Shown: positions 45,796 through 55,682 of the stretch, piece after piece
How the letters are laid out: the number at the start of each line of letters is the position of its first letter
Position numbering within the stretch: the first letter of the stretch is position 1
Source: Pseudoalteromonas sp. XMcav2-N
GTDB lineage: Bacteria; Pseudomonadota; Gammaproteobacteria; Enterobacterales; Alteromonadaceae
DNA length: 64,000 bases
Assembly: GCF_024124545.1 (NCBI RefSeq)
Contig: NZ_JAMXSF010000008.1
Span: forward strand, 205,282 to 269,281
Direction: 5' to 3'
Program-made: the position numbers and the translations under genes
Notes under the pieces: model-generated
What the model was told of the DNA's origin: nothing
Database searches by the model: none
The model's input: only the letters and a program-made list of their open reading frames with translations

Positions 45796-46392
45796 TTATT
45801 TTACGGCCAGGTGGATCTCACCACTGGTACTGTGCTCAATCAGGTCAACATAGACCTGAGCTACCTCTGTTGCTGGGAGTCCGGGAGTGGCGTCCATCCC
45901 CATTGCTTCCATGGTCTCTTTTACCCATCCAGGAGAAACGGCATTAAATCGGACGCCCTCGACTTCCAGGCTGGCTGCATGTACGACAGACTCGACCGCA
46001 GCATTCACTGCTGAGACAACACTGCTCCCTGGTATCGGATTTTGTGCCAAAATCCCCGTTGTCACGACAATCACCCCACCCTCATTGACATACTGAGTGC
46101 CAAAACGAAGCAAATTAATTTGCCCCATCATTTTGTTGCTAATGCCAAATTTCCAATCGGCATCAGTTGCCTGCTGCCAGGGCACAAAATTAACCACACC
46201 TGCTGTACAAATAATGGCATCGACTTTTCCTACTTTGGCTAGCAAGGCCTGTAACGATTCGGGGTTAGATATATCGACCGGATACTCAGCGTCGCTCATT
46301 GACGCACCAATCACTTCAGCTGCGCCCGCCAGTTTGTTCACGATACTCTGGCCCAGTAAACCACTGGCGCCTAAAACAAGTACTTTTTTCAT
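45796..46392 (-). CDS. Short-chain dehydrogenase/reductase-like protein lacking the YxxxK pair
   Basis: 198 residues from the ATG at 46392, preceded by AGAGG; the longer frame from 46425 overlaps the upstream aldo/keto reductase end. Rossmann fold with VLVLGASGLLGQSIVNKLAG at the N-terminus and ICTAGVVNF (NNAG-like). At the catalytic position the usual YxxxK is absent: GSSVVSAVNAAVESVVHAAS, where Ala-Val-Asn replaces A-S-K and no Tyr precedes it. Later VRFNAVSPGWVKETMEAM is conserved. It may bind NADPH without classical SDR catalysis, as in some short SDR families. Follows the aldo/keto reductase by 19 bases, so they share an operon. Confidence 0.84.
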   Translation of the reverse strand: MKKVLVLGASGLLGQSIVNKLAGAAEVIGASMSDAEYPVDISNPESLQALLAKVGKVDAIICTAGVVNFVPWQQATDADWKFGISNKMMGQINLLRFGTQYVNEGGVIVVTTGILAQNPIPGSSVVSAVNAAVESVVHAASLEVEGVRFNAVSPGWVKETMEAMGMDATPGLPATEVAQVYVDLIEHSTSGEIHLAVK

Positions 46393-46411
46393 GTAAACCT
46401 CTTTGCTCAAT

Positions 46412-47539
46412 TTATAGTTTTTCAATACGTGTGCCTGTATGGATCAGCGATTGCATCTCAGCGGTATGGTAGTTATAAGGCGATATAGCGAGTGGTTGAC
46501 TGACCTGATCCAATGTGTGGGTTTGTTCAGCGGTTAACTCAAACTCCAACGCAGCCAAATTCTCTTTAAGTTGTGTCAGCTTGCGAGCACCAATCACCAG
46601 TGATGTGAGCCCCTGGTGTTTGACCAGCCAGTTCAGCGCTATCTGCGACGGGGTATGCCCGGATGCTTGTGCGATCTCAATAAGCGTTTTAATGACAGAG
46701 ATATTCTGGCTCGTAGCCATGTGCGCCACACTGGGATCGGTTGTCCAGGTGTCCGTCAGACGGCCCTGCCCGGTTAAACTACCCAGCTCATCCACCTGAT
46801 ATTTCCCAGTTAACAGTCCATTAGCCAGCGGACTCCACGCCATAAAGCCAATATCGAAATGCTGACACATAGGTAAATGCTCATAGTCGCTGTGGCGCGC
46901 CACTAGACTATACTGGTTCTGGATAGCCGCGATGGGGTTTCGAAAGCTCTGATATGCCAGCAATTGCAGTTTTGTGGTGTACCAGGCCGGAAAGTTTGAG
47001 AGACCGTAATGCCTAATCTTCCCTTGCTGTATGAGGACTTCAAACGTCGACAAGACTTCTTCGGGTGGCGTAAATCTGTCACACTGGTGCAAAAAGTACA
47101 GGTCAATATAGTCTGTGTTTAAACGCTTAAGCGATGCCTCTACAGCCTTAATAATGTGTTTGCGCCCGTTTCCACCACCATTGAGATCGTTCGCATATTG
47201 ATTTTGAGTACCTTTGGTTGAAATTACGAGTCGGTCACGATTCCCTGCATTGCGCGTAAACTCACCCAACCATTGCTCACTCTGGCCGTCCTGATAAACA
47301 TCCGAGGTATCAAAAAAGTTGCCACCTGCATTTACGTAATGATTAAAAATAGCTTCAGCCTGGGTTTTGCCGCTTGACCAGGCCTCTCCCCAGGCATCTC
47401 CAAATGTGCCTGCACCATAAGCAATGGGTGAAACCTTTAATCCGGTATTACCAAGTGTTCTGTAGGTCCTAAGAGAAGGCAATGTTTGTGCGTTTTTATC
47501 TTCATGGAAAAACGGTAAGTCTTTACTTAATGCAGTCAT
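46412..47539 (-). CDS. Aldo/keto reductase
   Basis: 375 residues, NADPH-dependent oxidoreductase with a (beta/alpha)8 barrel. Typical start of the domain TLGNTGLKVSPIAYGAGTFG, catalytic tetrad candidates D (FFDTSDVYQDGQSE), Y (SDVY), K (VISTKGTQ) and H (YFLHQCDR), then GKIRHYGLSNF and the late IGARKLTQLKENLAALEFEL cofactor-binding region. Upstream on the other strand is a LysR regulator (233-base gap) that likely controls it and the SDR gene downstream. Confidence 0.92.
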   Translation of the reverse strand: MTALSKDLPFFHEDKNAQTLPSLRTYRTLGNTGLKVSPIAYGAGTFGDAWGEAWSSGKTQAEAIFNHYVNAGGNFFDTSDVYQDGQSEQWLGEFTRNAGNRDRLVISTKGTQNQYANDLNGGGNGRKHIIKAVEASLKRLNTDYIDLYFLHQCDRFTPPEEVLSTFEVLIQQGKIRHYGLSNFPAWYTTKLQLLAYQSFRNPIAAIQNQYSLVARHSDYEHLPMCQHFDIGFMAWSPLANGLLTGKYQVDELGSLTGQGRLTDTWTTDPSVAHMATSQNISVIKTLIEIAQASGHTPSQIALNWLVKHQGLTSLVIGARKLTQLKENLAALEFELTAEQTHTLDQVSQPLAISPYNYHTAEMQSLIHTGTRIEKL

Positions 47540-47772
47540 GATTGTCTACCTTAGCGTTATATCAGTCTGTTTCTGAACAACAAAGTCAGTGTCTGCTTGC
47601 AAGAACCTGATAAACAGAGTATTTACCGCCTGGCCACACAGCACACCGCCTGTGAGTGGCCTGGTAAGGCAAACACGCTTTCTCAGGTGTTATATCTCAC
47701 TTTGTCACTAACACTATAAGGAGCCATGGCATATAGTAGAAATGGATTATCTGGACTTTAAATATTGATAAA

Positions 47773-48660
47773 ATGAATATTAATACACTGGATCTGAATC
47801 TGCTCAAGGTATTCAATGCGATATATCAGTATCGTAACGTGAGTAAAGCGGCCGACAGTATTGGGCTGGCACAGTCGTCCATGAGCAATGCGTTAAGCCG
47901 TTTACGACGGCAATTTGATGACCCATTATTTCAAAGAAGCGCAGGCGGTGTGATCCCCACAACCAGAGCGGATGACATGGCCCCTCAGGTTCAGGCCATC
48001 CTGGCAAATATTAACAGTATGATTGCGCCCAAAGCGTTCGACCCAACAACAGCCAAAGAGCAAATCGTGATTGCAGCCTCCGATTTAGCTATCACATCAT
48101 TAACCCCTGCACTCATTTCCAAACTAAGAGCCTGTGCGCCCGGAATTACGCTTAACTTTGTGCAGTTGGATAAACAGACAGTCTTTGACAAACTGGACAA
48201 TGACAGCACACAGATTGTCATAGGCACATTCAAAGCACTCCCGGCTAGGTTTTATCGAAAGCATTTGTGGCACGACAGGTTTATAGCAATTAGCAGCAAG
48301 CGCTATTCAACCCGCTCAGCAGGCCTGTCTCTTGAGAAATATCTCGAATCCCCACATGTCCTGATGACACTCAAAGGTGATCAGATTGGGGTCATTGATG
48401 AAATATTGAAACAGCAAGGCTTAACACGCACGATTGCGATGACCTGTGCGCAATTTTTACCCTTGGTCGAGACGGTTGCACACTCAGATCTCATTGCCAC
48501 CGTTCCTGCCTCACTGAGTGACATAGCCAAACGTGCTGGATGTGAAACTTACCCATTGCCATTCGATACGCCAGGATGGGACAGTGAGCTGGTTGTCACC
48601 CAAAAATTTTACACCTCTGAGTTGGGTAAGTTTCTGATCCGACTCATTTTGGATACATAG
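47773..48660 (+). CDS. LysR-family transcription regulator
   Basis: 295 residues. N-terminal winged helix (TLDLNLLKVFNAIYQYRNVS, SMSNALSRLRRQFDDPLFQR) followed by the two-lobed effector-binding domain. Divergent from the aldo/keto reductase-SDR pair, the classic arrangement in which a LysR protein controls the neighbouring operon. Effector unknown. Confidence 0.93.
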   Translation: MNINTLDLNLLKVFNAIYQYRNVSKAADSIGLAQSSMSNALSRLRRQFDDPLFQRSAGGVIPTTRADDMAPQVQAILANINSMIAPKAFDPTTAKEQIVIAASDLAITSLTPALISKLRACAPGITLNFVQLDKQTVFDKLDNDSTQIVIGTFKALPARFYRKHLWHDRFIAISSKRYSTRSAGLSLEKYLESPHVLMTLKGDQIGVIDEILKQQGLTRTIAMTCAQFLPLVETVAHSDLIATVPASLSDIAKRAGCETYPLPFDTPGWDSELVVTQKFYTSELGKFLIRLILDT

Positions 48661-48775
48661 CCGTTCAAGCATGATGAAGTAACAGGTGCCTATATAAGAC
48701 TCGTGCTACACGGCGTGCTGAACTGTTTATTAATAACAGAGTATCCAGTTTAGCAGATGTGGTATCAATTAAATC

Positions 48776-49963
48776 TTAACACGCCTGTCCGCACGCCCAG
48801 CCGCAGCTCCAAGCGTATTGGAAATTGTAGCCGCCGAGCCAGCCGGTGACATCGGTGACTTCGCCGATAAAGTACAGGCCCGGGGCTTTTTTGGCTTCGA
48901 AGGTTTTGGAGCTGAGTTCGTCGGTGTCGACGCCGCCTAAGGTGACTTCGGCGGTGCGGTAACCCTCTGTGCCATTGGGTTTAATGTGCCAGTGGTGTAG
49001 GGCGTGGGCCAGCGTGTCGATTTCGCTGTGACTGAGCTGGTTGGCATTTTTTTCTGGTACGGTTTGCTCGTTGATTAATACCTCAACAAAGCGTTTAGGT
49101 AATATAGTACTTAGCAGGTTTTTCAGAGACTTATTACCTTGTTCCTGACGCCAGTCGTGCAGCTGTACGTGCATATCGATATCGGGAAGTAGATTAACAA
49201 TCACGCCCTGCCCGGCGCGCCAAAACGAGGAGATCTGCAAAATTGCGGGGCCAGACAGGCCACGGTGGGTAAACAGCAGGTTTTCTTTGAAGCGGGTGCC
49301 GTCTTCGCTTTGTGCTGTGCAAGGCAGGCTTACACCCGCCAGGCCATCAAAGCGGGCTTTATCGTGGTCGTGCAGGGTAAAAGGCACCAGTGCCGCCATG
49401 GTCGGCAGTACTTTCAGGCCAAACTGCTCGGCAATTTTGTAACCAATGGGCGTGGCGCCCAGTTTGGGCATGGTCAGGCCGCCGGCGGCCACGACCAGAG
49501 ACTGGCAGCTAAACACCTGCTCAGAGGTGGTGACGATATATCCGCTGGCCTCGGTGCGTTCGACCTTAATGACTTCGTTACGCAGAAATACTTCAACTCC
49601 GGCCCAATCGCATTCGGTTAACAGGATATCGACGATATCCTGGGCACTGTTGTCACAAAACAACTGACCCAGGGTTTTATGGTGATAAGCCAGACCGTGG
49701 CGGTCCACCAGCTCGATAAAGTCGTGCTGGGTGTAACGGCTCAGGCAGGACTTCACAAAATGGGGGTTAGCGCATAAATAGTTCTGTGGCGCAGCACCTT
49801 CATTGGTAAAATTGCAACGACCACCACCGCTAATGAGTATTTTTCGACCAGCTTTTTTGCCCATATCGACCACCGCGACACTGCGCCCCCGATACCCAGC
49901 CTGTGCCGCGCACATCAGGCCAGCCGCGCCCGCGCCGATGATCACCACATCAAAGTTCAACAT
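48776..49963 (-). CDS. HI0933/YhiN-family flavoprotein (NAD(P)/FAD-dependent oxidoreductase)
   Basis: 395 residues. FAD-binding dinucleotide fold at the start (VVIIGAGAAGLMCAAQAGYRG), then KKAGRKILISGGGRCNFTNE, which is diagnostic of the HI0933/YhiN family, VVAAGGLTMPKLGATPIGY, and the C-terminal LYFIGEVTDVTGWLGGYNFQ motif. The physiological reaction is not established. Stands alone between a LysR gene and an S8 protease. Confidence 0.92.
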   Translation of the reverse strand: MLNFDVVIIGAGAAGLMCAAQAGYRGRSVAVVDMGKKAGRKILISGGGRCNFTNEGAAPQNYLCANPHFVKSCLSRYTQHDFIELVDRHGLAYHHKTLGQLFCDNSAQDIVDILLTECDWAGVEVFLRNEVIKVERTEASGYIVTTSEQVFSCQSLVVAAGGLTMPKLGATPIGYKIAEQFGLKVLPTMAALVPFTLHDHDKARFDGLAGVSLPCTAQSEDGTRFKENLLFTHRGLSGPAILQISSFWRAGQGVIVNLLPDIDMHVQLHDWRQEQGNKSLKNLLSTILPKRFVEVLINEQTVPEKNANQLSHSEIDTLAHALHHWHIKPNGTEGYRTAEVTLGGVDTDELSSKTFEAKKAPGLYFIGEVTDVTGWLGGYNFQYAWSCGWACGQAC

Positions 49964-50334
49964 TGTATATTGTGTCCTGAAAAAGTTATGCGCTTATTGT
50001 ATCAACTTATGCCCTGGAGGTGGAGTAATGCGATTATTTAGCAAACAAAGGCACATAATTTTATCACAACTAGTAATAAAATATTAACCATTTACAATCG
50101 TTTACAATACTAACTAATTCATACTTCACACTGTAACAAACAATAATTATGCAATAAAAACAAAGAATTATTGTCATAATTGAACTATTTAGCCATCCGC
50201 TTATAACAAAAACAATAGTGTAAATAACAAAACAGCACTTTAAATAGTTTAACCAGTTCTTTACCTTCGATAACCATCTGCTTGCACACGCAAACAGAAC
50301 AACAACAACAAGTAAGAAACTAGGAATCATAATA
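49964..50334. promoter_or_regulatory. AT-rich leader of the second S8 protease gene
   Basis: 371 bases, strongly AT-rich, without a convincing gene; a minus-strand frame here is spurious and overlaps the protease signal peptide. It probably contains the promoter and a long 5' leader. AGGAATCATAATAATG gives the ribosome binding site of the protease. Confidence 0.5.
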
Positions 50335-52440
50335 ATGACAACACGCAACTTAAAAATCGGCGCTGTCGCGCTAGCGATGTCAGGCATGTTCGCCGCTTCT
50401 AATGCAATGGCTAACAACGTTGAAGCATTCAATAACAACGCAAACATTGCTCAACTGAGCCAGAAAATGCAAAGCCAGAACACTGCCGGTACCCAGTTCA
50501 TCATTAAATATAAAGATAACAGCAATCAGCTTATGTCTATTTCTGGTGCCGACATGTCACCAGCTATGATGAACTCGCGTGCACAAAGTTTCGTGAAGAA
50601 CTTCAAAAGCAAGAAAAAATCTTCACTGAAAACTAAGTACGTTCGCAAGATGGCGCTAAGCAACCACCACGTTATGCGTGTTGATCAAAAGCTGAGTGCA
50701 GCTGAAGCACAAAGCCTGATGATGGAAATGTCTGCTACTGGCAACATTGAGTACATCGAAATTGACCAAATGTTACAGCCTTTCGCGACGCCTAACGATC
50801 CGCGTTATTCTGATCAGTGGCATTACTTTGAAGCAGCTGGCGGTATCAACGCACCTGCGGCATGGGACAAAGCAACGGGTAACGGCGTAGTTGTTGCTGT
50901 TCTTGATACAGGTTACCGTCCACACGCTGACCTGAACGCAAACATTCTACCAGGTTACGACATGATCTCTGATCTGTCTGTTGCCAACGATGGCGGCGGT
51001 CGTGACAGCGACGCACGTGACCCGGGTGATGCGGTATCTGCAAACGAGTGTGGTTACACGCACAGCGCGCGCAGCTCAAGCTGGCACGGTACACACGTAG
51101 CGGGTACGGTTGCTGCAGTTTCTAACAACGGTGAAGGTGTTGCCGGTGTTGCTTACGACGCAAAAGTTGTGCCTGTACGTGTACTTGGTAAGTGTGGTGG
51201 TCTGACTTCAGATATCGCTGACGCTATCGTCTGGGCCTCAGGTGGTTCAGTATCAGGTGTACCTGCTAACTCTAACCCGGCTGATGTTATTAATATGAGC
51301 TTAGGTGGCAGCGGTGCGTGTAGCTCTACGACTCAAAACGCGATCAACACAGCACGTGCCAACGGTACAACCATTGTTATTGCAGCCGGTAACGACAATG
51401 ATAACTCTGCAAACTATAACCCAGGTAACTGTTCAGGCATCATCAACGTTGCATCTGTAGGTCGTAACGGTGGCCGTGCTTACTACTCAAACTACGGTTC
51501 AAACATTGACGTTGCAGCACCAGGCGGCGCGCAAAGCTTTGCGAATGACCCAGAAGGTATTCTGTCTACTTACAACTCAGGCAGCAACACGCCTTCAAGC
51601 GACAGCTATGCATATTCACAAGGTACGTCAATGGCGGCACCTCACGTTGCAGGTGTAGCGGCACTTATCAAGCAAGCGAAACCTTCTGCAACACCTGATG
51701 AAGTAGAGAGCATCCTGAAGAGCACAACACGTAGCTTCCCTGCGACATGTACCAGCTGTGGTACTGGTATCATCGATGCGTCTGCAGCGGTCGATGCAGC
51801 ACTGGGCGGCACTGGCGGTAACGAGCTGGAAGATGGCGTAGCTAAGACTAGCCTTTCTGGCGGCGCGGGCAGCGAAACTTTCTACACCTTTGAGGTAGGC
51901 AGTGGCGTGAGCAAAGTAACCTTCACTATGAGTGGCGGTACTGGTGATGCTGACCTGTACGTACGTGCAAATGCTAAGCCGACTCAGTCAACTTACGACT
52001 GTCGTCCATACGAAGGTGGTAACAACGAAGTATGTACAATTGATAACCCGTCTACTGGTACTTACCACGTTATGATGCGCGGCTACTCTGCATACAGCGG
52101 TGTGAGCCTGAAAGCTGAATCTGCAGGTGGTTCAACTGGTCCTGTTGAACTAACAGAGTCTAACCTGTCTGCAAGCACTGGCAACTGGATCCAGAAATCA
52201 CTAGACGTACCTGCGGGTATGAGCAGCCTGACAGTAACTATCTCTGGTGGTACTGGCGACGCTGACCTGTTCGTTAAGCAAGGTAGTGCACCTACCAGCT
52301 CTAGCTACGATTGCCGTCCTTATAAAGGTGGTAACGCAGAGACTTGTACTTTCACTAACCCACAAGCGGGTACCTGGTACTTCGGTCTTAACGCGTACAG
52401 AACTTTCTCTGGCGTAACATTAAACGCAAAAGCTCAATAA
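50335..52440 (+). CDS. Secreted S8 serine protease with two C-terminal PPC domains
   Basis: 701 residues. Signal peptide to about 26 (SNAMA), I9-type propeptide (TQFIIKYKDNSNQ ... NIEYIEIDQML), S8 catalytic domain with D191 (VAVLDTGYRPHADL), H251 (WHGTHVAGTVAAV) and S432 (GTSMAAPHVAGVAAL), then two similar PPC (bacterial pre-peptidase C-terminal) domains sharing SGGTGDADLYV/FV and YDCRPYxGGN. The oxyanion Asn and disulfide cysteines of alkaline proteases are present. Similar overall to the alkaline extracellular proteases of marine Alteromonadales. The PPC pair is typically cleaved off. Monocistronic with its own leader and terminator. Confidence 0.94.
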   Translation: MTTRNLKIGAVALAMSGMFAASNAMANNVEAFNNNANIAQLSQKMQSQNTAGTQFIIKYKDNSNQLMSISGADMSPAMMNSRAQSFVKNFKSKKKSSLKTKYVRKMALSNHHVMRVDQKLSAAEAQSLMMEMSATGNIEYIEIDQMLQPFATPNDPRYSDQWHYFEAAGGINAPAAWDKATGNGVVVAVLDTGYRPHADLNANILPGYDMISDLSVANDGGGRDSDARDPGDAVSANECGYTHSARSSSWHGTHVAGTVAAVSNNGEGVAGVAYDAKVVPVRVLGKCGGLTSDIADAIVWASGGSVSGVPANSNPADVINMSLGGSGACSSTTQNAINTARANGTTIVIAAGNDNDNSANYNPGNCSGIINVASVGRNGGRAYYSNYGSNIDVAAPGGAQSFANDPEGILSTYNSGSNTPSSDSYAYSQGTSMAAPHVAGVAALIKQAKPSATPDEVESILKSTTRSFPATCTSCGTGIIDASAAVDAALGGTGGNELEDGVAKTSLSGGAGSETFYTFEVGSGVSKVTFTMSGGTGDADLYVRANAKPTQSTYDCRPYEGGNNEVCTIDNPSTGTYHVMMRGYSAYSGVSLKAESAGGSTGPVELTESNLSASTGNWIQKSLDVPAGMSSLTVTISGGTGDADLFVKQGSAPTSSSYDCRPYKGGNAETCTFTNPQAGTWYFGLNAYRTFSGVTLNAKAQ

Positions 52441-52465
52441 GCACTTTCCCCAGGCTTTTTAATGA

Positions 52466-52495
52466 GGGCTAAACCTTAGGGTTTAGCCCTTTTTT
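52466..52495 (+). terminator. Rho-independent terminator of the second S8 protease gene
   Basis: GGGCTAAACC pairs perfectly with GGTTTAGCCC around TTAG, followed by TTTTTTA. It lies 26 bases after the stop. Confidence 0.92.
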
Positions 52496-52529
52496 ATGGG
52501 TGATTTATAAACTCAGTTATGTCGCTTTA

Positions 52530-53360
52530 TGCACTTACCCTGTCATTTCGGGCTCGACATGGGATCTACTCACAAGCGACTCCGCAAGATGGGTTACTCA
52601 GGCGCAACATACCACCCGTTACTATCTGTGGTATGTGTGTTGTATTTGGAATGGTTCCCGGCTCGGAGGCCGGGATGACAGGCTTTGAGTGCAGGTAAGG
52701 TGTACTAGATGCAATGACCGTATTGCCTTTTGGGTGGTTCCCGGCTCGGAGGCCGGGATGACGGGCTTGGTGTGCAGGTAAGGTGTACTAGATGCGATGA
52801 CCGTATTGCCTTTTGGGTGGTTCCCGGCTCGGTGGCCGGGATGACAGGCTTGGTGTGCAGGTAAGGTGTACTAGATGCGATGACCGTATTGCCTTTTGGG
52901 TGGTTCACGGCTCGAGGGCCGGGATGACGGGCTTCAAGTGCAGAATAGCGGGCTTGGGATGCTGACAAGATATACTAGATTCGCTGAGCGTATTGCCTTT
53001 TGGGTGGTTCACGGCTCGGAGGCCGGGATGACGGGCTTTGAATGCAGAATAGCGGGCTTGGGATGCTGACAAGGTATACTAGATTCGCTGAGCGTATTGC
53101 CTTTTGGATGGTTCACGGCTCGGGAGCCGGGATGACAGGGTTTTGAGTGCGGAATAATTGAATACATCATGTACTCCGTCATCTAAACGCCAGCTCCGTT
53201 GTCCTATGCCCCATCCCAGTCATCCCGTGCTCGACACGGGTTCTACTCACAGGCGACTCCGCAAGATGGCATTACTCAGGCGCAACATACCACCCGTTAC
53301 TATCTGTGGTATGTGTGTTGTATTTGGAATGGTTCCCGGCTCGAGGGCCGGGATGATGGG
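52530..53360. repeat. REP-like palindrome array II (83-bp then 104-bp periods)
   Basis: Seven copies of the palindrome GGTTC(C/A)CGGCTCGnnGGCCGGGATGAC begin at 52653, 52736, 52819, 52902, 53006, 53110 and 53331. The first steps are exactly 83 bp apart; later ones are 104 bp, through insertion of a CAGAATAGCGGGCTTGGGATG segment. The 5' end (about 52540-52665) is repeated at about 53217-53345 and includes GGCGACTCCGCAAGATGG and TACCACCCGTTACTATCTGTG, with single inverted palindrome versions (TCATCCCGTGCTCGACACGGG). The palindrome core is the same as in array I. Open frames here are repeat by-products. The array lies between two convergent 3' ends. Confidence 0.92.
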
Positions 53361-53738
53361 GTTTTGAATATGAGACTGAGGCAATTTGAGCACAGGATGG
53401 CGGGCCTTATCAGGGTCGGGGTGATTAATTTATGAATTCAGGGTTTTGCTGACTATCAAAGCAAGTGAGATGTGCTGTACAGAGCCATATATCGGAGGAG
53501 AATACCTCTTTATGAATAATCGAATTACACAGCCTGAGCGCTTAATACGTTCATTATAACAAGGTGTTTCTGACTTATTATCTGACGTCTGACTGGGCTA
53601 AAGAAATATAAAGCAGTGTAGGAAATGTGTTCTGGGAGGATATTCGAGAGTCATTCAAACTACGGAATGACTCAACGATAACGTGGCTATTCAGCGCTTA
53701 GAATACAGGAGAAAAGGTAACATGCGCTGCTACTCCAC
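53361..53738. other. Interval between repeat array and rpoS
   Basis: 378 bases, no convincing gene. A perfect hairpin GAGTCATTC-N8-GAATGACTC lies at 53648-53673, downstream of rpoS on the minus strand, without a T-tract; it may stabilise the rpoS mRNA end. Confidence 0.4.
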
Positions 53739-54722
53739 TTACATTTGTTCAAACAAGCTATCTGTGCTCAAGCCCTCATGCTGCAGGATGTCTTTTAAAC
53801 GTCGTAGTGCTTCAACCTGAATTTGACGCACACGTTCTCGGGTTAAGCCGATCTCACGGCCCACATCTTCCAAAGTCGATGGTTCATACCCCAACAAGCC
53901 AAAACGACGTGCAAGCACTTCTCTTTGTTTCGGGTTCAATTCACCCAGCCAGTCAACGATATGGCGGTTAATGTCTTTATTTTGAACTTCGCTTTCCGGC
54001 TCGTAACCACGCTCGTCAGCAATAATGTCTAATAACGCTTTGTCATTATCCCCGCCGATAGGCGTGTCCACAGACGTAATTTTCTCGTTCAGACGCAGCA
54101 TCTTACTGACATCTTCAACCGGTCTGTCGAGTGACTCTGCGATTTCTTCCGCAGTCGGTTCATGATCCAATTTTTGAGTCAGTTCACGTGCTGTACGGAG
54201 GTACACATTGAGCTCTTTGACCACATGGATAGGTAAGCGAATGGTGCGAGTCTGATTCATTATGGCCCGCTCAATAGTCTGACGGATCCACCAGGTCGCA
54301 TAAGTAGAAAAGCGAAAACCTCGTTCCGGATCGAACTTCTCAACGGCTCGGATCAGGCCTAGGTTTCCTTCTTCAATCAGGTCAAGCAACGCCAGTCCCC
54401 GATTGTTGTAACGCCGCGCAATTTTTACAACCAGTCGCAGGTTACTTTCGATCATACGTTTACGTGACGCCTCACACCCTTTCAGCGCCTTACGTGCGAA
54501 GTACACTTCTTCCTCGGCACTGAGCAGAGGCGAAAAGCCAATTTCTCCCAGATACAATTGGGTTGCATCCAAATTCTTAACGCTGTCGTCCTTGGCGAAA
54601 AGTTCTTCGTCATTTTCTATATCTTCGAGCAGCTCCGTTTTGGGCTCCTCTACTGAAACATCTTCAAACTTCTCGTCCAATTCTGGATTTACTTTACTAT
54701 TCAATTTTGCTGTTTGAGCCAT
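53739..54722 (-). CDS. rpoS: RNA polymerase sigma factor RpoS
   Basis: Stationary-phase and general stress sigma factor. 327 residues from the ATG at 54722 (an ATG two codons earlier at 54728 abuts a G-run; the G-run is six bases from the chosen start, making a good ribosome site). Region 1.2 ([20 protein letters not shown]), region 2 ([58 protein letters not shown]), region 3, and region 4 ([29 protein letters not shown], cited here in parts) are intact. Downstream of nlpD, as in E. coli, where a main rpoS promoter lies within nlpD. Confidence 0.97.
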   Translation of the reverse strand: MAQTAKLNSKVNPELDEKFEDVSVEEPKTELLEDIENDEELFAKDDSVKNLDATQLYLGEIGFSPLLSAEEEVYFARKALKGCEASRKRMIESNLRLVVKIARRYNNRGLALLDLIEEGNLGLIRAVEKFDPERGFRFSTYATWWIRQTIERAIMNQTRTIRLPIHVVKELNVYLRTARELTQKLDHEPTAEEIAESLDRPVEDVSKMLRLNEKITSVDTPIGGDNDKALLDIIADERGYEPESEVQNKDINRHIVDWLGELNPKQREVLARRFGLLGYEPSTLEDVGREIGLTRERVRQIQVEALRRLKDILQHEGLSTDSLFEQM

Positions 54723-54774
54723 AAGCATCCCCCCAAGCGAATAAGTGACAGTTTTCCATCATTACGTCGATAGG

Positions 54775-55602
54775 CTATTTTTTAGGCAAGTACCTACCAG
54801 GATTTACGGCCTGTCCCCTGTAACGGATCTCAAACCGCAACGCAACAGATGATGCGTCTGTATCTCCCATTTCGGCAATTTTTTGCCCAGCTTTAACTTG
54901 CTGCTGCTCTCTTACTAGCAATTTGGAATTGTGGGCGTACGCGCTAAGATAATCATCTGTGTGTTTAAGTATGATTAAATTGCCGTATCCCCGTAACGCA
55001 CTCCCTGCATATACAACAACGCCATTTGCCGCAGCTTTAACAGATGTTCCCTTTTTATTTGTAATCTGAATTCCCTTATAGCCGTTTTCTTTGACAGAAA
55101 AACGTCGGGTCACCTTACCAACTGCGGGCCAGCGCCATCGTACCTTATTATTTGACAACTGTTTGGTATGACTGGATTTTTCGCTGGCTTGCTTTTGAAC
55201 ATACTCTCGTTGCTTAGGTCGATCAAGCTCTTTTTTCGGTGAAATGTTATTTTTTTGTTTTTTATTGGTTAATTTTGCAGTTTGATCTGACTGCTTTTTA
55301 GACGCTTTATACGCCTTTTTTGGATAGTCTAATGAGATGATCTGACCGGGGAAAATGGTGTAGGGAGGCTTAATTTTATTGATTTTGGCAACAGTCCTAA
55401 CATCCTTATTTGCACTAAAAGCAATAGCAAACAAAGTGTCACCTTTTTTAACCTTATATTGATTATTTTTTATTTGAATTTTTTGTTGATAACTGGTCTT
55501 ACCTTTGGAGAGATTCACAACCGGAGCGGGGGAGTGCGGCGTGGTACATGCGGCCAGAAAATAGCACAATAGCAAAAGAGTATTGATGCGCGCCCGATTC
55601 AT
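54775..55602 (-). CDS. nlpD: NlpD-like lipoprotein, amidase activator
   Basis: 275 residues. Lipobox LAAC in LLLLCYFLAACTT, a LysM domain (YKVKKGDTLFAIAFSANKD), a Lys- and Gln-rich linker, and a degenerate LytM/M23 domain (WRWPAVGKVTRRFSV ... GNLIILKHTDDYLSAYAHNS). The M23 zinc residues are missing: ALRFEIRYRG replaces HLHFE and the first HxxxD is absent, as in NlpD and EnvC, which activate the amidase AmiC at the division septum instead of cutting peptidoglycan. The order nlpD-rpoS is conserved. Confidence 0.93.
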   Translation of the reverse strand: MNRARINTLLLLCYFLAACTTPHSPAPVVNLSKGKTSYQQKIQIKNNQYKVKKGDTLFAIAFSANKDVRTVAKINKIKPPYTIFPGQIISLDYPKKAYKASKKQSDQTAKLTNKKQKNNISPKKELDRPKQREYVQKQASEKSSHTKQLSNNKVRWRWPAVGKVTRRFSVKENGYKGIQITNKKGTSVKAAANGVVVYAGSALRGYGNLIILKHTDDYLSAYAHNSKLLVREQQQVKAGQKIAEMGDTDASSVALRFEIRYRGQAVNPGRYLPKK

Positions 55603-55682
55603 GCCTTGATTACTTTCCGCTTGTTAATTCGACCATCCACTTTAGCATACTCAACTGGATTTTCTCGCTTTTTTTGTCAAGT

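Noticed and set aside
50070..50447. Minus-strand hydrophobic frame upstream of the S8 protease
   Set aside because: It overlaps the protease signal peptide, arises from AT-rich DNA and has no ribosome site.
52530..53360. CRISPR array
   Set aside because: Units are 83-104 bp with conserved flanks rather than short direct repeats with unique 30-40 bp spacers, and no cas genes are near.
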